Shown: in pieces, positions 34,272 to 43,900 of the stretch
Position numbering within the stretch: the stretch's first letter is position 1
Layout: the number at the start of each line of letters is the position of its first letter
Assembly: GCF_900112675.1 (NCBI RefSeq)
Contig: NZ_FOMQ01000013.1
Span: 62,001 to 126,000 of the forward strand
DNA: 64,000 nucleotides
From: Paracidovorax konjaci
GTDB lineage: Bacteria; Pseudomonadota; Gammaproteobacteria; Burkholderiales; Burkholderiaceae_C
Direction of reading: 5' to 3'
Program-made: the position numbers and the translations under genes
Notes under the pieces: generated by a model
Told to the model about the DNA's origin: nothing
Databases searched by the model: none
The model's input: only the letters and a program-made list of their open reading frames with translations

Positions 34272-35477
34272 ATGACAGCCTCCCCCAAGCAGCGCATCGT
34301 CGTCGGCCTCTCCGGCGGCGTGGATTCCGCCGTGACCGCCCATCTCCTGAAGCAGCAGGGCCACGAGGTCGTCGGCATCTTCATGAAGAACTGGGAGGAT
34401 GACGACGACAGCGAGTACTGCTCCTCCAACATCGATTTCGTCGATGCCGCGGCCGTGGCCGATGTGATCGGCATCGAGATCGAGCACGTCAATTTCGCCG
34501 CCGAATACAAGGACCGCGTGTTCGCCGAGTTCCTGCGCGAGTACGAAGCGGGCCGCACGCCCAATCCCGACGTGCTGTGCAATGCCGAGATCAAGTTCAA
34601 GGCCTTCCTCGACCACGCCATGCGCGTGGGGGCCGAGAAGATCGCCACGGGCCATTACGCCCGTGTCCGCCGCGTTGCGACAGATCCGGGCTCCATGCCC
34701 GGAGGGCGTGGCAGGATGGAATCGCACGCGACCGCGTGCGATAGCGCGCAGGACCCGCATTGGCGGTACGAGCTGCTCAAGGGGCTGGACCCGACCAAGG
34801 ACCAGAGCTATTTCCTGCACCGCCTGAACCAGGCGCAGCTCGCGCGCACGCTGTTCCCCGTGGGCGAGCTGCACAAGACCGAGGTGCGCCGCATCGCGGA
34901 GGAGATCGGCCTGCCCAACGCCAGGAAGAAGGATTCCACGGGCATCTGCTTCATCGGCGAGCGGCCGTTCCGGGATTTCCTCAACCGCTACATCCAGCAC
35001 GCGCCCGGCCCGATCCTGGACGAGCGCGGCCGGCGGCTGGGCCAGCACGTGGGCTTGTCGTTCTACACGCTGGGCCAGCGCCAGGGGCTGGGCATCGGCG
35101 GCGTGAAGGACAAGGGCGCGCAGCGCGGCGGCGGCGAGCACGCGCCGTGGTTCGTGGCGCGCAAGGAGGTGGAGCGCAACGTGCTGCGCGTGGTGCAGGG
35201 CCACGACCACCCGTGGCTGCTCTCGCACATGCTGCAGGCCGCCGACGCGAGCTGGGTGGCCGGCCACCCGCCCGCCGTGGGCGCCTGCGCGGCCAAGACG
35301 CGCTACCGGCAGCAGGATGCGGCGTGCACGGTCACGCAGGCCGAAGGGGCGGATTTCGCGCTCGCCTTCCCCGAGGCGCAGTGGGCCGTCACGCCGGGCC
35401 AGAGCGCCGTGCTCTACGACGGCGAGGTCTGCCTGGGCGGCGGCGTGATCACCGCGGCCTTCGCCGAGCCGGCCTAG
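34272..35477 (+). CDS. mnmA: tRNA-specific 2-thiouridylase MnmA, with an extra loop
   Basis: 401 residues from ATG 34272. PP-loop SGGVDS at residues 14-19. The two catalytic cysteines are present: C103 in [12 protein letters not shown] and C226 in GICFIGER. The C-terminal beta-barrel ([17 protein letters not shown]) is intact. The enzyme thiolates U34 of tRNA-Lys/Glu/Gln. Compared with E. coli MnmA, about 24 extra residues lie between ATGHYARV and YELLKGLDP (residues about 135-165). These are encoded by palindromic DNA and look like an in-frame element insertion in a surface loop. Confidence 0.95.
   Translation: MTASPKQRIVVGLSGGVDSAVTAHLLKQQGHEVVGIFMKNWEDDDDSEYCSSNIDFVDAAAVADVIGIEIEHVNFAAEYKDRVFAEFLREYEAGRTPNPDVLCNAEIKFKAFLDHAMRVGAEKIATGHYARVRRVATDPGSMPGGRGRMESHATACDSAQDPHWRYELLKGLDPTKDQSYFLHRLNQAQLARTLFPVGELHKTEVRRIAEEIGLPNARKKDSTGICFIGERPFRDFLNRYIQHAPGPILDERGRRLGQHVGLSFYTLGQRQGLGIGGVKDKGAQRGGGEHAPWFVARKEVERNVLRVVQGHDHPWLLSHMLQAADASWVAGHPPAVGACAAKTRYRQQDAACTVTQAEGADFALAFPEAQWAVTPGQSAVLYDGEVCLGGGVITAAFAEPA
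34721..34742. repeat. Perfect 10-bp hairpin inside mnmA
   Basis: ATCGCACGCG (34721-34730) and CGCGTGCGAT (34733-34742), 2-nt spacer, in the codons of the extra MnmA loop. A second imperfect palindrome (ccgggctccatgcccgg) lies 35 nt earlier. Together they suggest a small mobile palindromic unit. Confidence 0.75.
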
Positions 35478-35704
35478 CGCAAGACCGCACGCACGGTCCA
35501 GAGGGTTTCTCCCTGGGCCCATTTGCGCCGAACGCCGTTCTCCCCGGTGCTGCCGCGCTTTGAAAAAGTCTCAACTGCGGCGATCATGTTTTTCACGGTG
35601 GCAGGGGGCCGATTCGCTCCTACAGTGCCGTTGCCGTGCCGGGCGTATCCGATGCGCCCCGGCGGCGCGCCCGAGAGAAACATTCATCCAACGGAGACAA
35701 GCGC

Positions 35705-37366
35705 ATGGTCTGGCAACAAATCTACGACCCGTTCGGCAACATGGTCCTGTCCACCGTCCTCGCGGCGATCCCGGTGGTGGTCATGCTCGCGGCCCTCGGC
35801 TTCTTCCACATCAAGGCGCACATCGCCGCGGGCATGGGGCTCGTGGCCGCATTGCTCGTGGCCGTGTTCGCCTACGGCATGCCGGCCGACATGGCGGGCC
35901 GCGCGGCGCTCTTCGGCGGCTTCACGGGCCTGCTGCCGATCGGCTGGATCGTGCTCAACATCATCTTCCTGCACCAGCTCACCGAGCAGAACGGCAGCTT
36001 CAAGGTGCTGCAGGATTCGCTCTCGGGCATCACCGAGGACCGGCGCATCCAGCTGCTGCTGATCGCCTTCTGCTTCGGCGCGTTCTTCGAGGGCGCGGCC
36101 GGCTTCGGCACGCCGGTGGCCGTGACGGCGGCCATCCTGATCGGGCTGGGCTTCTCGCCGCTGGCGGCGTCGGGCCTGTCCCTGATCGCCAACACGGCGC
36201 CCGTGGCCTTCGGCGCCCTGGGCACGCCCATCCTCACGCTGGCCAAGGTGCACGGCTACGACGTGATGGAGGTGACGGCGATGGTGGGCCGGCAACTGCC
36301 GTTCTTCTCGCTGCTGGTGCCGTTCTGGCTCATCTGGGCCTTCGCGGGCCGCAAGGGCATGTGGGAGATCTGGCCCGCGATCCTGGTCACGGGCGTGTCG
36401 TTCGCGGTGCCGCAGTTCCTCGTGTCCAACTTCATCGGGCCGGAGCTGGTGGACATCATCGCGGCCATCGTCTCCATGGCCTGCCTGATCGGCTTCCTGC
36501 GCGTATGGAAGCCGAAGGCGGTGTGGACCTCGCCTTCGCTGCGCGGCAACGACGTGAGCGCGGCCGAGGCCAAGCCGCCGCAGCCCGTGGTGCAGCACAC
36601 GCGCGCGGAGCTGGTGGCCGCGTGGATGCCCTGGGCCATCCTGTCGGTGTTCGTGTTCATCTGGGGCCTGCCGCCCGTGAAGGCCTGGCTCAATGGCCTG
36701 TTCGCGCCCGCCTTCCCGATGGCCGGCCTGCACAACCTCATCGAGAAGGTGCCGCCCGTCGTGCCCCTGCCCACCAAGGAAGGCGCGGTCTACACGCTGA
36801 ACCTGCTGTCGGCCACGGGCACGGCCATCCTGCTCTCCGCCGTGGTGAGCGCCATCTTCATGAAATACAACCCGGTCGCCATCGTGCGCACGTTCTTCAA
36901 GACGATCTGGCTGGTGAAGTTCTCGCTGCTGACCATCGTGCTGATGCTCGCGCTCGGCACGCTCACGCGCTATTCGGGCACCGACACCACGCTGGGCCTG
37001 GCGTTCGCCAACACGGGCGTGTTCTACCCGTTCTTCGGCACGCTGATGGGCTGGCTGGGCGTGGCGCTCACGGGGTCGGACACGGCCTCCAACGTGCTCT
37101 TCGGCGGCATGCAGAAGGTGGCGGCCGAGCAGCTCGGGCTGTCGCCCAACCTCATGGGCGCGGCCAACAGCTCGGGCGGCGTGATGGGCAAGATGATCGA
37201 CGCGCAGTCGATCGTGGTGGCTTCCACCGCCACGCGCTGGTTCGACCGCGAGGGCGAGATCCTGCGCTACGTGTTCTTCCACTCGATCGCGCTCGCATGC
37301 CTCGTGGGGCTGTACGTCACGATGCAGGCCTACGTGTGGCCGTTCACGCTCATGGTGGTGCACTGA
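35705..37366 (+). CDS. lldP: L-lactate permease, LctP family
   Basis: 553 residues from ATG 35705 (MVWQQIYDPFGNMVLSTVLA), with about 13 membrane helices. The family hallmarks are FGAFFEGAAGFGTPVAVTAA, ANTAPVAFGALGTPI and GVALTGSDTASNVLFGGMQ. It imports L- and D-lactate and glycolate by proton symport. The 227-nt upstream gap could hold its promoter; no lactate dehydrogenase gene is adjacent. Length agrees with the family (about 550). Confidence 0.93.
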   Translation: MVWQQIYDPFGNMVLSTVLAAIPVVVMLAALGFFHIKAHIAAGMGLVAALLVAVFAYGMPADMAGRAALFGGFTGLLPIGWIVLNIIFLHQLTEQNGSFKVLQDSLSGITEDRRIQLLLIAFCFGAFFEGAAGFGTPVAVTAAILIGLGFSPLAASGLSLIANTAPVAFGALGTPILTLAKVHGYDVMEVTAMVGRQLPFFSLLVPFWLIWAFAGRKGMWEIWPAILVTGVSFAVPQFLVSNFIGPELVDIIAAIVSMACLIGFLRVWKPKAVWTSPSLRGNDVSAAEAKPPQPVVQHTRAELVAAWMPWAILSVFVFIWGLPPVKAWLNGLFAPAFPMAGLHNLIEKVPPVVPLPTKEGAVYTLNLLSATGTAILLSAVVSAIFMKYNPVAIVRTFFKTIWLVKFSLLTIVLMLALGTLTRYSGTDTTLGLAFANTGVFYPFFGTLMGWLGVALTGSDTASNVLFGGMQKVAAEQLGLSPNLMGAANSSGGVMGKMIDAQSIVVASTATRWFDREGEILRYVFFHSIALACLVGLYVTMQAYVWPFTLMVVH

Positions 37367-37380
37367 CTGGCGGCCCGAGT

Positions 37381-37446
37381 TTGGAGTAAAAAAGGCTCCA
37401 TGCCGCCGGATCCATTGAATAGTTTGCTATTGTTTTTGTAGTGAAT
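37381..37446. repeat. Dispersed intergenic repeat, copy 4
   Basis: ttggagtaaaaaaggctcc stem, core 'atgccgccggatccattgaa', 'tagtttgctat', then a T-run (tgtttttgtagtgaat). It lies between the convergent lldP and iclR genes. The T-run makes this copy resemble a rho-independent terminator for lldP. Confidence 0.85.
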
Positions 37447-37457
37447 CGCCGCCGGGC

Positions 37458-38282
37458 TCAGACAGCGCCCGGCGGCAGTCCCTGCAGCGCCGCGCCGATG
37501 GTGCGCGCGATGAGCTGCTGGCGCTCGCGCGGCAGGCGCGCCAGCGTGGTGGCCACGCTCACGGCCGCCACGGGCCGGCCGCGCGCATCGCGCACGGCAC
37601 GGCCCACGGCGAGCACGCCGCGCGTGGCGTGGTTGCCGATCACCGACCAGCCGCGCTCGCGCGTGGCGCGCACCAGCAGGCGCATGCGCTCGGGCGTCAT
37701 GCCGCCGTAGGCCGCCAGGCGCGGCGCGTTGGCCGCGATGATGGCTTCCACTTCCGCGTCGGGCAGGGCCGCCAGCAGCGCGAGCCCGGCCGCGCCCACA
37801 CCCAGCGGCTGGCGCGTGCCCACTTCGATCACGAGGATCTGCACCGGGTGCGTGCCCACCTGCCGCGCGATGCAGTGCGACAGCGGGCCCTCGCGCACCA
37901 CGGCGAAGGCCGCATCGCCGCACGAGGCGCTGATGCGGGCCAGCAGCGGCTGCAGGTGCACCGCGCGGTTGGGCTGCGCGCCGGCCGGCGCAAGCGCCGC
38001 CAGGCGGGGGCCGGGCACGTAGCGGAAGCGCCCCTGCTGCGCCACGTGGCCGCCCTCCATGAGCGTGGAGAGCAGGCGGTACACCGTGGCGCGCTCCAGC
38101 CCGGCGCCGCGGCACAGGTCCACCACGCGCACGCCCTCGGGGCCGCCGGCCAGCACCGCATCGAGCACCTGCAGGCCGCGCCGCAGCGTGCGGCTGCCCG
38201 CGTCCTCGGCCGCCGCGGTGCCCGTGCCGCCGGCTGGATCGTCCGCTGGCCGGACGTTTCGATTCGTGGAGCGAGGGGGCAT
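37458..38282 (-). CDS. IclR-family transcriptional regulator
   Basis: 274 residues. N-terminal winged helix (about 32-90: [20 protein letters not shown] then [19 protein letters not shown]) followed by the IclR GAF-like effector domain (about 100-265) with [20 protein letters not shown]. Divergent from the Bug/acyl-CoA synthetase operon, 113 nt apart, so it is the likely operon-specific regulator. It probably responds to an aromatic or organic acid handled by that pathway. Confidence 0.9.
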   Translation of the reverse strand: MPPRSTNRNVRPADDPAGGTGTAAAEDAGSRTLRRGLQVLDAVLAGGPEGVRVVDLCRGAGLERATVYRLLSTLMEGGHVAQQGRFRYVPGPRLAALAPAGAQPNRAVHLQPLLARISASCGDAAFAVVREGPLSHCIARQVGTHPVQILVIEVGTRQPLGVGAAGLALLAALPDAEVEAIIAANAPRLAAYGGMTPERMRLLVRATRERGWSVIGNHATRGVLAVGRAVRDARGRPVAAVSVATTLARLPRERQQLIARTIGAALQGLPPGAV

Positions 38283-38395
38283 TGCGAAGAATCCGGGGTG
38301 TCAACGAAGTCTGTGCGCAGTGTGCCGCAAGCCGCGCGATGCAGGCCGTGACCGACCGGTCGACCGCACCGTGTCGCACCCCAGGAGACAAGACC

Positions 38396-39430
38396 ATGAC
38401 CGTGAACCCGACCCTTCCGCTTTCGCGCCGGCGCCTGCCGGCCTTGGCCGCCGCCGCGCTCTGCGCCGCGGCCTGTGCGGCCGCCGCGCTCCATTCCACG
38501 CCCGTGCAGGCCCAGCCCCCGGCCGCCTCCGGCGCCTGGCCCGCCAAGCCGGTCCGGCTCGTCGTCGGCTACGCGGCGGGCGGAGCCACCGACGTGATCG
38601 CGCGCATCGTGGCGGTGAAGCTCGGCGATCGCCTGGGCCAGCCCGTGGTGGTGGACAACCGCGCCGGCGCCAACAGCAACGTGGGCGCCGAGGTGGTGGC
38701 GAAATCGCCGCCGGACGGCTACACGCTCTACGTCTACACCATCGCCAACACCATCAATGCCTCGCTCTACGCCAGGCTGGGCTACGACCCGCAGAAGGAC
38801 TTCGAGCCCATCGGCCTGATCGCCAAGATCCCGAACATCCTGGTGGTGAACAACCAGCTGCCCATCAAGAGCGTGGCCGACTACATCCGCTTCGCCAGGG
38901 AGTCGAAGGACGGCATCACCTTCGCGTCGTCGGGCAGCGGCTCGTCGATCCACCTCTCGGGCGAGATGTTCAAGATGCAGACGAAGCTGAACATGCTGCA
39001 CGTGCCCTACCGGGGCAGCGCGCCGGCCGTGACCGACCTGCTGGGCGGGCAGGTGCAGTCGATGTTCGACAACACGCCCTCGGCGCTGCCGCACGTGCAG
39101 GGCGGGCGGCTGCGCGCCATCGCGATCACCAGCGCGCAGCGCTCCCCGCTGCTGCCCGACGTGCCCACGGTGGCGGAGTCGGGCTTTCCCGGTTTCGACG
39201 TGCAGTCGTGGTTCGGCCTGGCCGCGCCCGCGGGCACGCCGAGGCCCGTGATCGACCGCGTGAACGCCGAGCTGGTGAAGGTGCTGGGCGCGCCCGATGT
39301 GCGCCAGCGCTTCCAGGACCTGGCCGCCACGCCGGAGCCCGGCACGCCCGAGCAGATGCGCACCTTCGCTGCCGCAGAAATCCAGCGCTGGCGCGAGGTG
39401 GTCAAGGCCTCAGGTGCCAAGGCCGAGTGA
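38396..39430 (+). CDS. Bug-family (TctC-like) periplasmic solute-binding protein
   Basis: 344 residues from ATG 38396 with AGGAGA 8 nt upstream. Signal peptide with arginines ([20 protein letters not shown]). The mature protein carries the Bug motifs [20 protein letters not shown] and [18 protein letters not shown]. It binds a carboxylated solute in the periplasm for a tripartite tricarboxylate transporter. No TctA/TctB genes are present in the window, so it must borrow a transporter encoded elsewhere. First gene of the IclR-controlled operon. Confidence 0.92.
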   Translation: MTVNPTLPLSRRRLPALAAAALCAAACAAAALHSTPVQAQPPAASGAWPAKPVRLVVGYAAGGATDVIARIVAVKLGDRLGQPVVVDNRAGANSNVGAEVVAKSPPDGYTLYVYTIANTINASLYARLGYDPQKDFEPIGLIAKIPNILVVNNQLPIKSVADYIRFARESKDGITFASSGSGSSIHLSGEMFKMQTKLNMLHVPYRGSAPAVTDLLGGQVQSMFDNTPSALPHVQGGRLRAIAITSAQRSPLLPDVPTVAESGFPGFDVQSWFGLAAPAGTPRPVIDRVNAELVKVLGAPDVRQRFQDLAATPEPGTPEQMRTFAAAEIQRWREVVKASGAKAE

Positions 39431-39477
39431 GCGCCGTCTTTTCGTTCCGTTCTTCTTCCGCAGGAGTGCCCGAGCCC

Positions 39478-40986
39478 ATGTTTCCGATCGATTTCTTCTG
39501 GCGCGCGGCCGCGCGCTGGCCCGACCGCATCGCCATCGACGCGCCCGAGGGCGCCATCCGCTACGACGCGCTGGCCGCGCGCGTGGCGGCGCTCGCCGCG
39601 GCGCTGGTGGCGCTGGACCCCGCGCCGCAGAGCCGCGTGGGCATCTGCGCGCACAACAGCGCCGACCACATCGCCGCGCTGCTGGCGGTGCTGGCCTGCG
39701 GCAAGGTCTGGGTGCCGCTCAATCCCAAGAGCACGCAGCCCGAGATCCGCCGCATCGTCGATGCGACCGAGCCCTCGCTGCTGGTGCTCGATCCGGAATG
39801 CGCGCCGCTCTTGGCGGGTGCGGCCGGCGGGCGCATCCACACGCACGGTGGCGGCGGTGGCGGCGTGGACACGGTCGAGGCCCTGGTCGCCCGCCATGCG
39901 GGCGCGCCGCGCCCGGTGTTCGACCTGCCGGACACGGCCACGCAGGCCATCAAGTTCACGGGCGGCACCACGGGCGCGCCCAAGGGCGTGATGCAGCCCT
40001 ACCGCGCGTGGATGGCCAACATCGCCAACCAGATCCACGCCTGGGGCTTCGACGAGCACGACCGCTACATCGTCGCCGCGCCGATCACGCACGGCACCTC
40101 CACCTACCTGCTGCCCATCCTCGCGCAGGGCGGCTGCCACGTGGTGCTGCAGGGCGCGGGCGCCGAGGCGGTGCGCGCGGCCTTCCGCGAGCGCGGCGGC
40201 ACCGTGTGCTTCATGCCGCCCACGCTGGTCTACATGCTCATGGCGCTGCCGGGCGCGAGCCGCGCCGACTTCCCGCGGCTGCGCCGGCTCATCTACGGCG
40301 GCGCGCCCATGCCGCCCGAGAAGATCCGCGAGGTGCGCGCCTTCTTCGGGCCCGTGCTCGGCACCACCTACGGGCAGACGGAGGCGCCGCAGATCCTCAC
40401 CGTCATGCGGCCCGAGGACTTCGAGGACGAGCGGCTCTGGGCCGCCGTCGGCCGCACCACGTGGTTCAGCGACGTGGCCGTCATGGCGCCCGACGGCCGC
40501 CTGCTGCCCTCGGGCGAAGTGGGCGAAGTGGTGGCGCGCGGCGACCTGCTCATGACCGGCTACTGGCGCCTGCCCGAGAAGACCGCCGAGACGCTGGTGG
40601 ACGGCTGGCTGCACACCGGCGACCGCGGGCTGATCGACGAGCACGGCTACCTCTACCTCAAGGACCGTCTCAAGGACATGGTCATCACCGGAGGCTTCAA
40701 CGTCTACCCGGTGGACGTGGAGAACGCGCTGGGCCAGCACCCGGCGGTGCACGAATGCGCGGTGTTCGGCATTCCCGACGACAAGTGGGGCGAGGCCGTG
40801 CAGGCCGCCGTGCAACTGCGTCCCGGCCAGCAGGCCGGCGAGGCGGAGCTGATCGCCTTCGTGCGCGAGCGCCTGGGCCCCGTGCAGACGCCCAAGCGCA
40901 TCCATTTCCATGCCAACCTGCCCCGTTCCCCCGTGGGCAAGGTGCTCAAGACCGCCGTGCGCGAACAGGCGCTCGCCACCCCCTGA
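39478..40986 (+). CDS. Class I acyl-CoA synthetase (AMP-forming)
   Basis: 502 residues. The AMP-binding P-loop is FTGGTTGAPKGVMQ (about residues 160-173), adenine-binding motif GTTYGQTEAPQ (about 295), hinge-region LHTGDRGLIDEHGYLYLKDRLKD, and the C-terminal catalytic lysine in PRSPVGKVLK. It activates an organic acid to its CoA thioester in the cytoplasm. The preceding binding protein and following citryl-CoA-lyase-like protein suggest the acid is a di- or tricarboxylate or a branched acid. Substrate not inferable. Confidence 0.9.
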   Translation: MFPIDFFWRAAARWPDRIAIDAPEGAIRYDALAARVAALAAALVALDPAPQSRVGICAHNSADHIAALLAVLACGKVWVPLNPKSTQPEIRRIVDATEPSLLVLDPECAPLLAGAAGGRIHTHGGGGGGVDTVEALVARHAGAPRPVFDLPDTATQAIKFTGGTTGAPKGVMQPYRAWMANIANQIHAWGFDEHDRYIVAAPITHGTSTYLLPILAQGGCHVVLQGAGAEAVRAAFRERGGTVCFMPPTLVYMLMALPGASRADFPRLRRLIYGGAPMPPEKIREVRAFFGPVLGTTYGQTEAPQILTVMRPEDFEDERLWAAVGRTTWFSDVAVMAPDGRLLPSGEVGEVVARGDLLMTGYWRLPEKTAETLVDGWLHTGDRGLIDEHGYLYLKDRLKDMVITGGFNVYPVDVENALGQHPAVHECAVFGIPDDKWGEAVQAAVQLRPGQQAGEAELIAFVRERLGPVQTPKRIHFHANLPRSPVGKVLKTAVREQALATP

Positions 40987-41002
40987 ACCGGAGTACCCAT
41001 CC

Positions 41003-41791
41003 ATGACATCCGTCCGCAACGACGCCCCCGTCACCCGCCTGTGCACGCACACGCTCACCAGCCTGCACTACCGCGACGCCGATCTGGTCGAGGACCTGAT
41101 GGGTCGGAAGACCTTCACCGAGGTCATGCTGATGCAGATCCTGGGCCGCACGCCGCGCCCCGTGGACCTGCGCATCACCGACGTGGTGCTCATCGTGCTC
41201 ATGGAGCACGGCCTCACGCCCAGCGCCATCGCCACGCGGCTCATCTACATGAGCGCGCCCGAGAACCTGCAGGGCGCGGTGAGCGCCGGCCTGCTCGCGG
41301 TGGGCAGCTCCTTCGTGGGCACCATGGAGAACTGCGCGCGCCTGCTGGACCGCATCATGGCTGCGCCGGACCCCGGCGCCGAGGCACTGGCGATCGCGCG
41401 GGAATGCAAGGCGCACAAGAGCGCCGTGCCCGGCTTCGGCCACCACCTGCACAAGCCCGTCGATCCGCGCGCCTACAAGCTGCTGGAACTGGCCCGCGCC
41501 GAATCCGAACTGGCGGGCGACCGCATCCGCGCGCTGGAGACGCTCGCCAAGGCCGTGGACGAGGTCGCCGGCCGGCCCGTCACCATCAACGCCACCGGGG
41601 CCGTGGCCGCGCTGCTCGGCGAGATCGGCGTGCCCACGGGCGTGATGCGCGGCTTCGCCGTGATCTCCCGCGCGGCGGGTCTGGTGGCGCACATCGTGGA
41701 AGAGCAGCAGAGCCCTTCGGGCCGCTTCATCTGGGACACCGTGGAGCACGCCATTCCCTACGTGGGCGAAGGCGGAAAGGGGGCGGCATGA
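41003..41791 (+). CDS. Citryl-CoA lyase/citrate-synthase-like protein (short form)
   Basis: 262 residues from ATG 41003, about the length of the small citryl-CoA lyase-like proteins rather than full citrate synthase (about 430). It keeps the large-domain core: MEHGLTPSAIATRLIYMSAP carries a conserved histidine, VPGFGHHLHKPVDPRAYKLL holds the second histidine and the CoA/substrate arginine, and a final ATGAVAALLGEIGVP segment. It probably cleaves a citryl-CoA-like thioester, or forms one, after the synthetase encoded before it. It overlaps the next gene by 4 nt. Confidence 0.82.
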   Translation: MTSVRNDAPVTRLCTHTLTSLHYRDADLVEDLMGRKTFTEVMLMQILGRTPRPVDLRITDVVLIVLMEHGLTPSAIATRLIYMSAPENLQGAVSAGLLAVGSSFVGTMENCARLLDRIMAAPDPGAEALAIARECKAHKSAVPGFGHHLHKPVDPRAYKLLELARAESELAGDRIRALETLAKAVDEVAGRPVTINATGAVAALLGEIGVPTGVMRGFAVISRAAGLVAHIVEEQQSPSGRFIWDTVEHAIPYVGEGGKGAA

Positions 41792-42528
41792 CGGCGGGCG
41801 CCGCAGCCCCCCGCGAGGTGGCGCTCGTCACGGGCGCGAGCCGCGGCATCGGCCGCGCGATCCTGGAGCGGCTGGCCGGGGATGGCCTGCACGTGGTCAA
41901 CCTCGACATCGCCGCGCCGCAGGCATTGCATGCGCACGAGACCTACCTGCCCGCGGACATGGCCGACGGGCCCGCGCTGCGCGCCGCGCTGGCGCAGGCC
42001 ACGCAGGGCCGCGCCATCACGCGGCTGGTGCACAACGCCGGCATCGTGCGGCCCGCGGGCGTCGATGCGGCCACCGCCGATGACCTGCAGGCCGTCATGG
42101 CCGTGAACGTGGCGGCCGCCATGGCCTGCGTGCAGGCCGTGCTGCCGGCCATGCGCGCGGCGCGCTTCGGGCGCATCGTGCACATCTCCAGCCGCGCGGC
42201 GCTGGGCAAGGGCGAGCGCAGCGTCTACGCGGCCAGCAAGGCGGCCCTGCACGGCCTGGCGCGCACGCAGGCGCTGGAGCTGGGCGGCGAGGGCATCACC
42301 GTGAACGCGGTCGGCCCGGGCCCCATCGCCACCGAACTCTTCGAGCGCGTGAACCCGAAGGGCGCGCCGTCCACGCAGCGCATCCTGGAGACCGTGCCGC
42401 TGCGCCGCATGGGCGAGCCCGCCGAGGTGGCGCACATCGTGGCCTCGCTGCTCGACGCCCGCGCGGGCTTCACCACGGGCCAGGTGGTGTACGTGTGCGG
42501 CGGCATGACCGTGGGGCTCGCGCCATGA
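41788..42528 (+). CDS. Short-chain dehydrogenase/reductase (FabG-like) A
   Basis: 246 residues from ATG 41788, overlapping the previous gene (ATGA). Cofactor motif TGASRGIG (about residues 16-23), NAG at about 88 (HNAGIV), catalytic Ser in HISSRAALG and YxxxK in YAASKAALHGLA. An NAD(P)-dependent hydroxyacyl or alcohol dehydrogenase. It overlaps the next SDR gene by 4 nt; the two may oxidise successive intermediates of the same pathway. Confidence 0.9.
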   Translation: MTAGAAAPREVALVTGASRGIGRAILERLAGDGLHVVNLDIAAPQALHAHETYLPADMADGPALRAALAQATQGRAITRLVHNAGIVRPAGVDAATADDLQAVMAVNVAAAMACVQAVLPAMRAARFGRIVHISSRAALGKGERSVYAASKAALHGLARTQALELGGEGITVNAVGPGPIATELFERVNPKGAPSTQRILETVPLRRMGEPAEVAHIVASLLDARAGFTTGQVVYVCGGMTVGLAP

Positions 42529-43370
42529 ACGGCGCAGCCCGCACCCCGGGGCCGGCACGGCCGCCCGCGCTGCCGCTCGACCTGGCGGGCCGCGTCGTCT
42601 TCGTGGCGGGCGGCGGCTCGGCCGGCCCGGGCTGGAGCATCGGCCGCGCCGCCTGCGTGACCTATGCGCGCCAGGGCGCACGCGTCTGCGTGGCCGACCG
42701 CGATGCCGCCTCGGCCGCCGAGACCACCGCGCTGGTCCGCGCGGAGGGCGGCGAGGCCGAAACCTTGGTGGGCGACGTCTCGGACGAAGCCGACGTGCAA
42801 CGCCTCTTCGCCGAGGCCCGCGCGTGCTTCGGCGCCATCGATGTGCTGCACCACAACGTGGGCATCGGCAAGACCGGCGGCCCGATGGAGACCACGGCCG
42901 CCGACCTGGAGCGCATCCACGCCGTGAACGTGCGCAGCCTGCTGCTGTGCTCGCAGCAGGTGCTGCCGGGCATGGCGGAGCGCGGGCGCGGTTCGATCAT
43001 CGCGATCTCGTCGGTGGCCGGCATGCGCTACGTGGGCTATCCGCACCTGGCCTACAGCGTGACCAAGGCGGCGGTGGCGCAGTTCACGCGCATGGTGGCG
43101 CAGCAGTACGCGCCGCACGGCGTGCGCGCCAACACGGTGGTGCCGGGGCTCATCGACACGCCGCGCATCGCCACCACGGTGGCGAAGATGTTCTCGGACA
43201 CCAGCCTGGACGAGGCCCGCGCAGCGCGTGCGCGGCAGGTGCCGATGGGCCGCATGGGCAGCGCGTGGGACGTGGCGCACGCCTGCGCCTTCCTCGCATC
43301 GGACGCGGCCGCCTACATCACCGGCACTGAACTGGTGGTGGACGGCGGGCTGACCGGCAAATACGCCTGA
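42525..43370 (+). CDS. Short-chain dehydrogenase/reductase B
   Basis: 281 residues from ATG 42525. The cofactor loop is GGGSAGPGWSIGRA, longer than the canonical TGxxxGIG. HNVGIGKTG replaces the NAG motif; the catalytic residues ISSVAG and YSVTKAAV are present, and the C-terminal substrate lid ends ITGTELVVDGGLTGKYA. Fifth gene of the operon and followed by a strong hairpin terminator. Probably oxidises a hydroxy-acid or its CoA ester. Confidence 0.9.
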   Translation: MNGAARTPGPARPPALPLDLAGRVVFVAGGGSAGPGWSIGRAACVTYARQGARVCVADRDAASAAETTALVRAEGGEAETLVGDVSDEADVQRLFAEARACFGAIDVLHHNVGIGKTGGPMETTAADLERIHAVNVRSLLLCSQQVLPGMAERGRGSIIAISSVAGMRYVGYPHLAYSVTKAAVAQFTRMVAQQYAPHGVRANTVVPGLIDTPRIATTVAKMFSDTSLDEARAARARQVPMGRMGSAWDVAHACAFLASDAAAYITGTELVVDGGLTGKYA

Positions 43371-43404
43371 CAGCGCTGCCGCGCGCCGTGCGGCGGCGCT
43401 GTCA
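43368..43404. terminator. Strong hairpin terminator after the SDR operon
   Basis: TGACAGCGCTGCCGC (43368-43382) pairs with GCGGCGGCGCTGTCA (43390-43404), a 15-bp stem with one G-T pair and a 7-nt loop, starting on the stop codon. It lies between convergent genes and could serve both. Confidence 0.75.
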
Positions 43405-43415
43405 GGCCACGGAGG

Positions 43416-43754
43416 TCACTCGCGCCTGGCGTCCGGGTCGCTGGGACCGTTGCGGTCGGAGAGCACTTCGGCGGGCGGCTCCACGTCGCCGCTGTCGCCG
43501 CCGTCCGCTTCCCACGTGCCGCCGGCCCGGCCGGTCTTGCCGCGTGGGTAGCCCATGCTGGTGCCGTCGTCGAAATTGAGCGGGCCGCCTTCGCGCGGAT
43601 CGTCGAAGGGCTGGGCGGAGATTTCGTCCAGTCCGTCGGCGACGTCGCGCTCGGCGTTCAGGTGGTCGTTGATGTCATCGCCTTCGGGCAGCTCCACCGT
43701 GGGGTCGTCGGTGGGGTCGATGGCCGGTTCGTCGTCGATGTGGGGTACGCGCAT
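43416..43754 (-). CDS. Small acidic protein of unknown function
   Basis: 112 residues from ATG 43754, strongly acidic and low in hydrophobic residues (HIDDEPAIDPTDDPTVELPE). It has a GGPLNFDDGTSMGYPRGKTG segment that looks conserved, and a glycine/glutamate tail. Probably intrinsically disordered. It does not resemble a known domain. An upstream ATG at 43871 would add 39 low-quality residues. Convergent with the SDR operon. Confidence 0.6.
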   Translation of the reverse strand: MRVPHIDDEPAIDPTDDPTVELPEGDDINDHLNAERDVADGLDEISAQPFDDPREGGPLNFDDGTSMGYPRGKTGRAGGTWEADGGDSGDVEPPAEVLSDRNGPSDPDARRE

Positions 43755-43900
43755 GGCAGGCTCCTGGAGAGGGGCCCCGCAGGGGGCGGGGCCGCGATGT
43801 CCGCAGCTTCGCGCAGCGTGCGCGGCGGTGCGGTGGGCCCGCTGCCTGAACGCGGGTAGGAGAGCTGCCATGGCGGGGTCGCCTGGGTGGCGTGGTGTTT

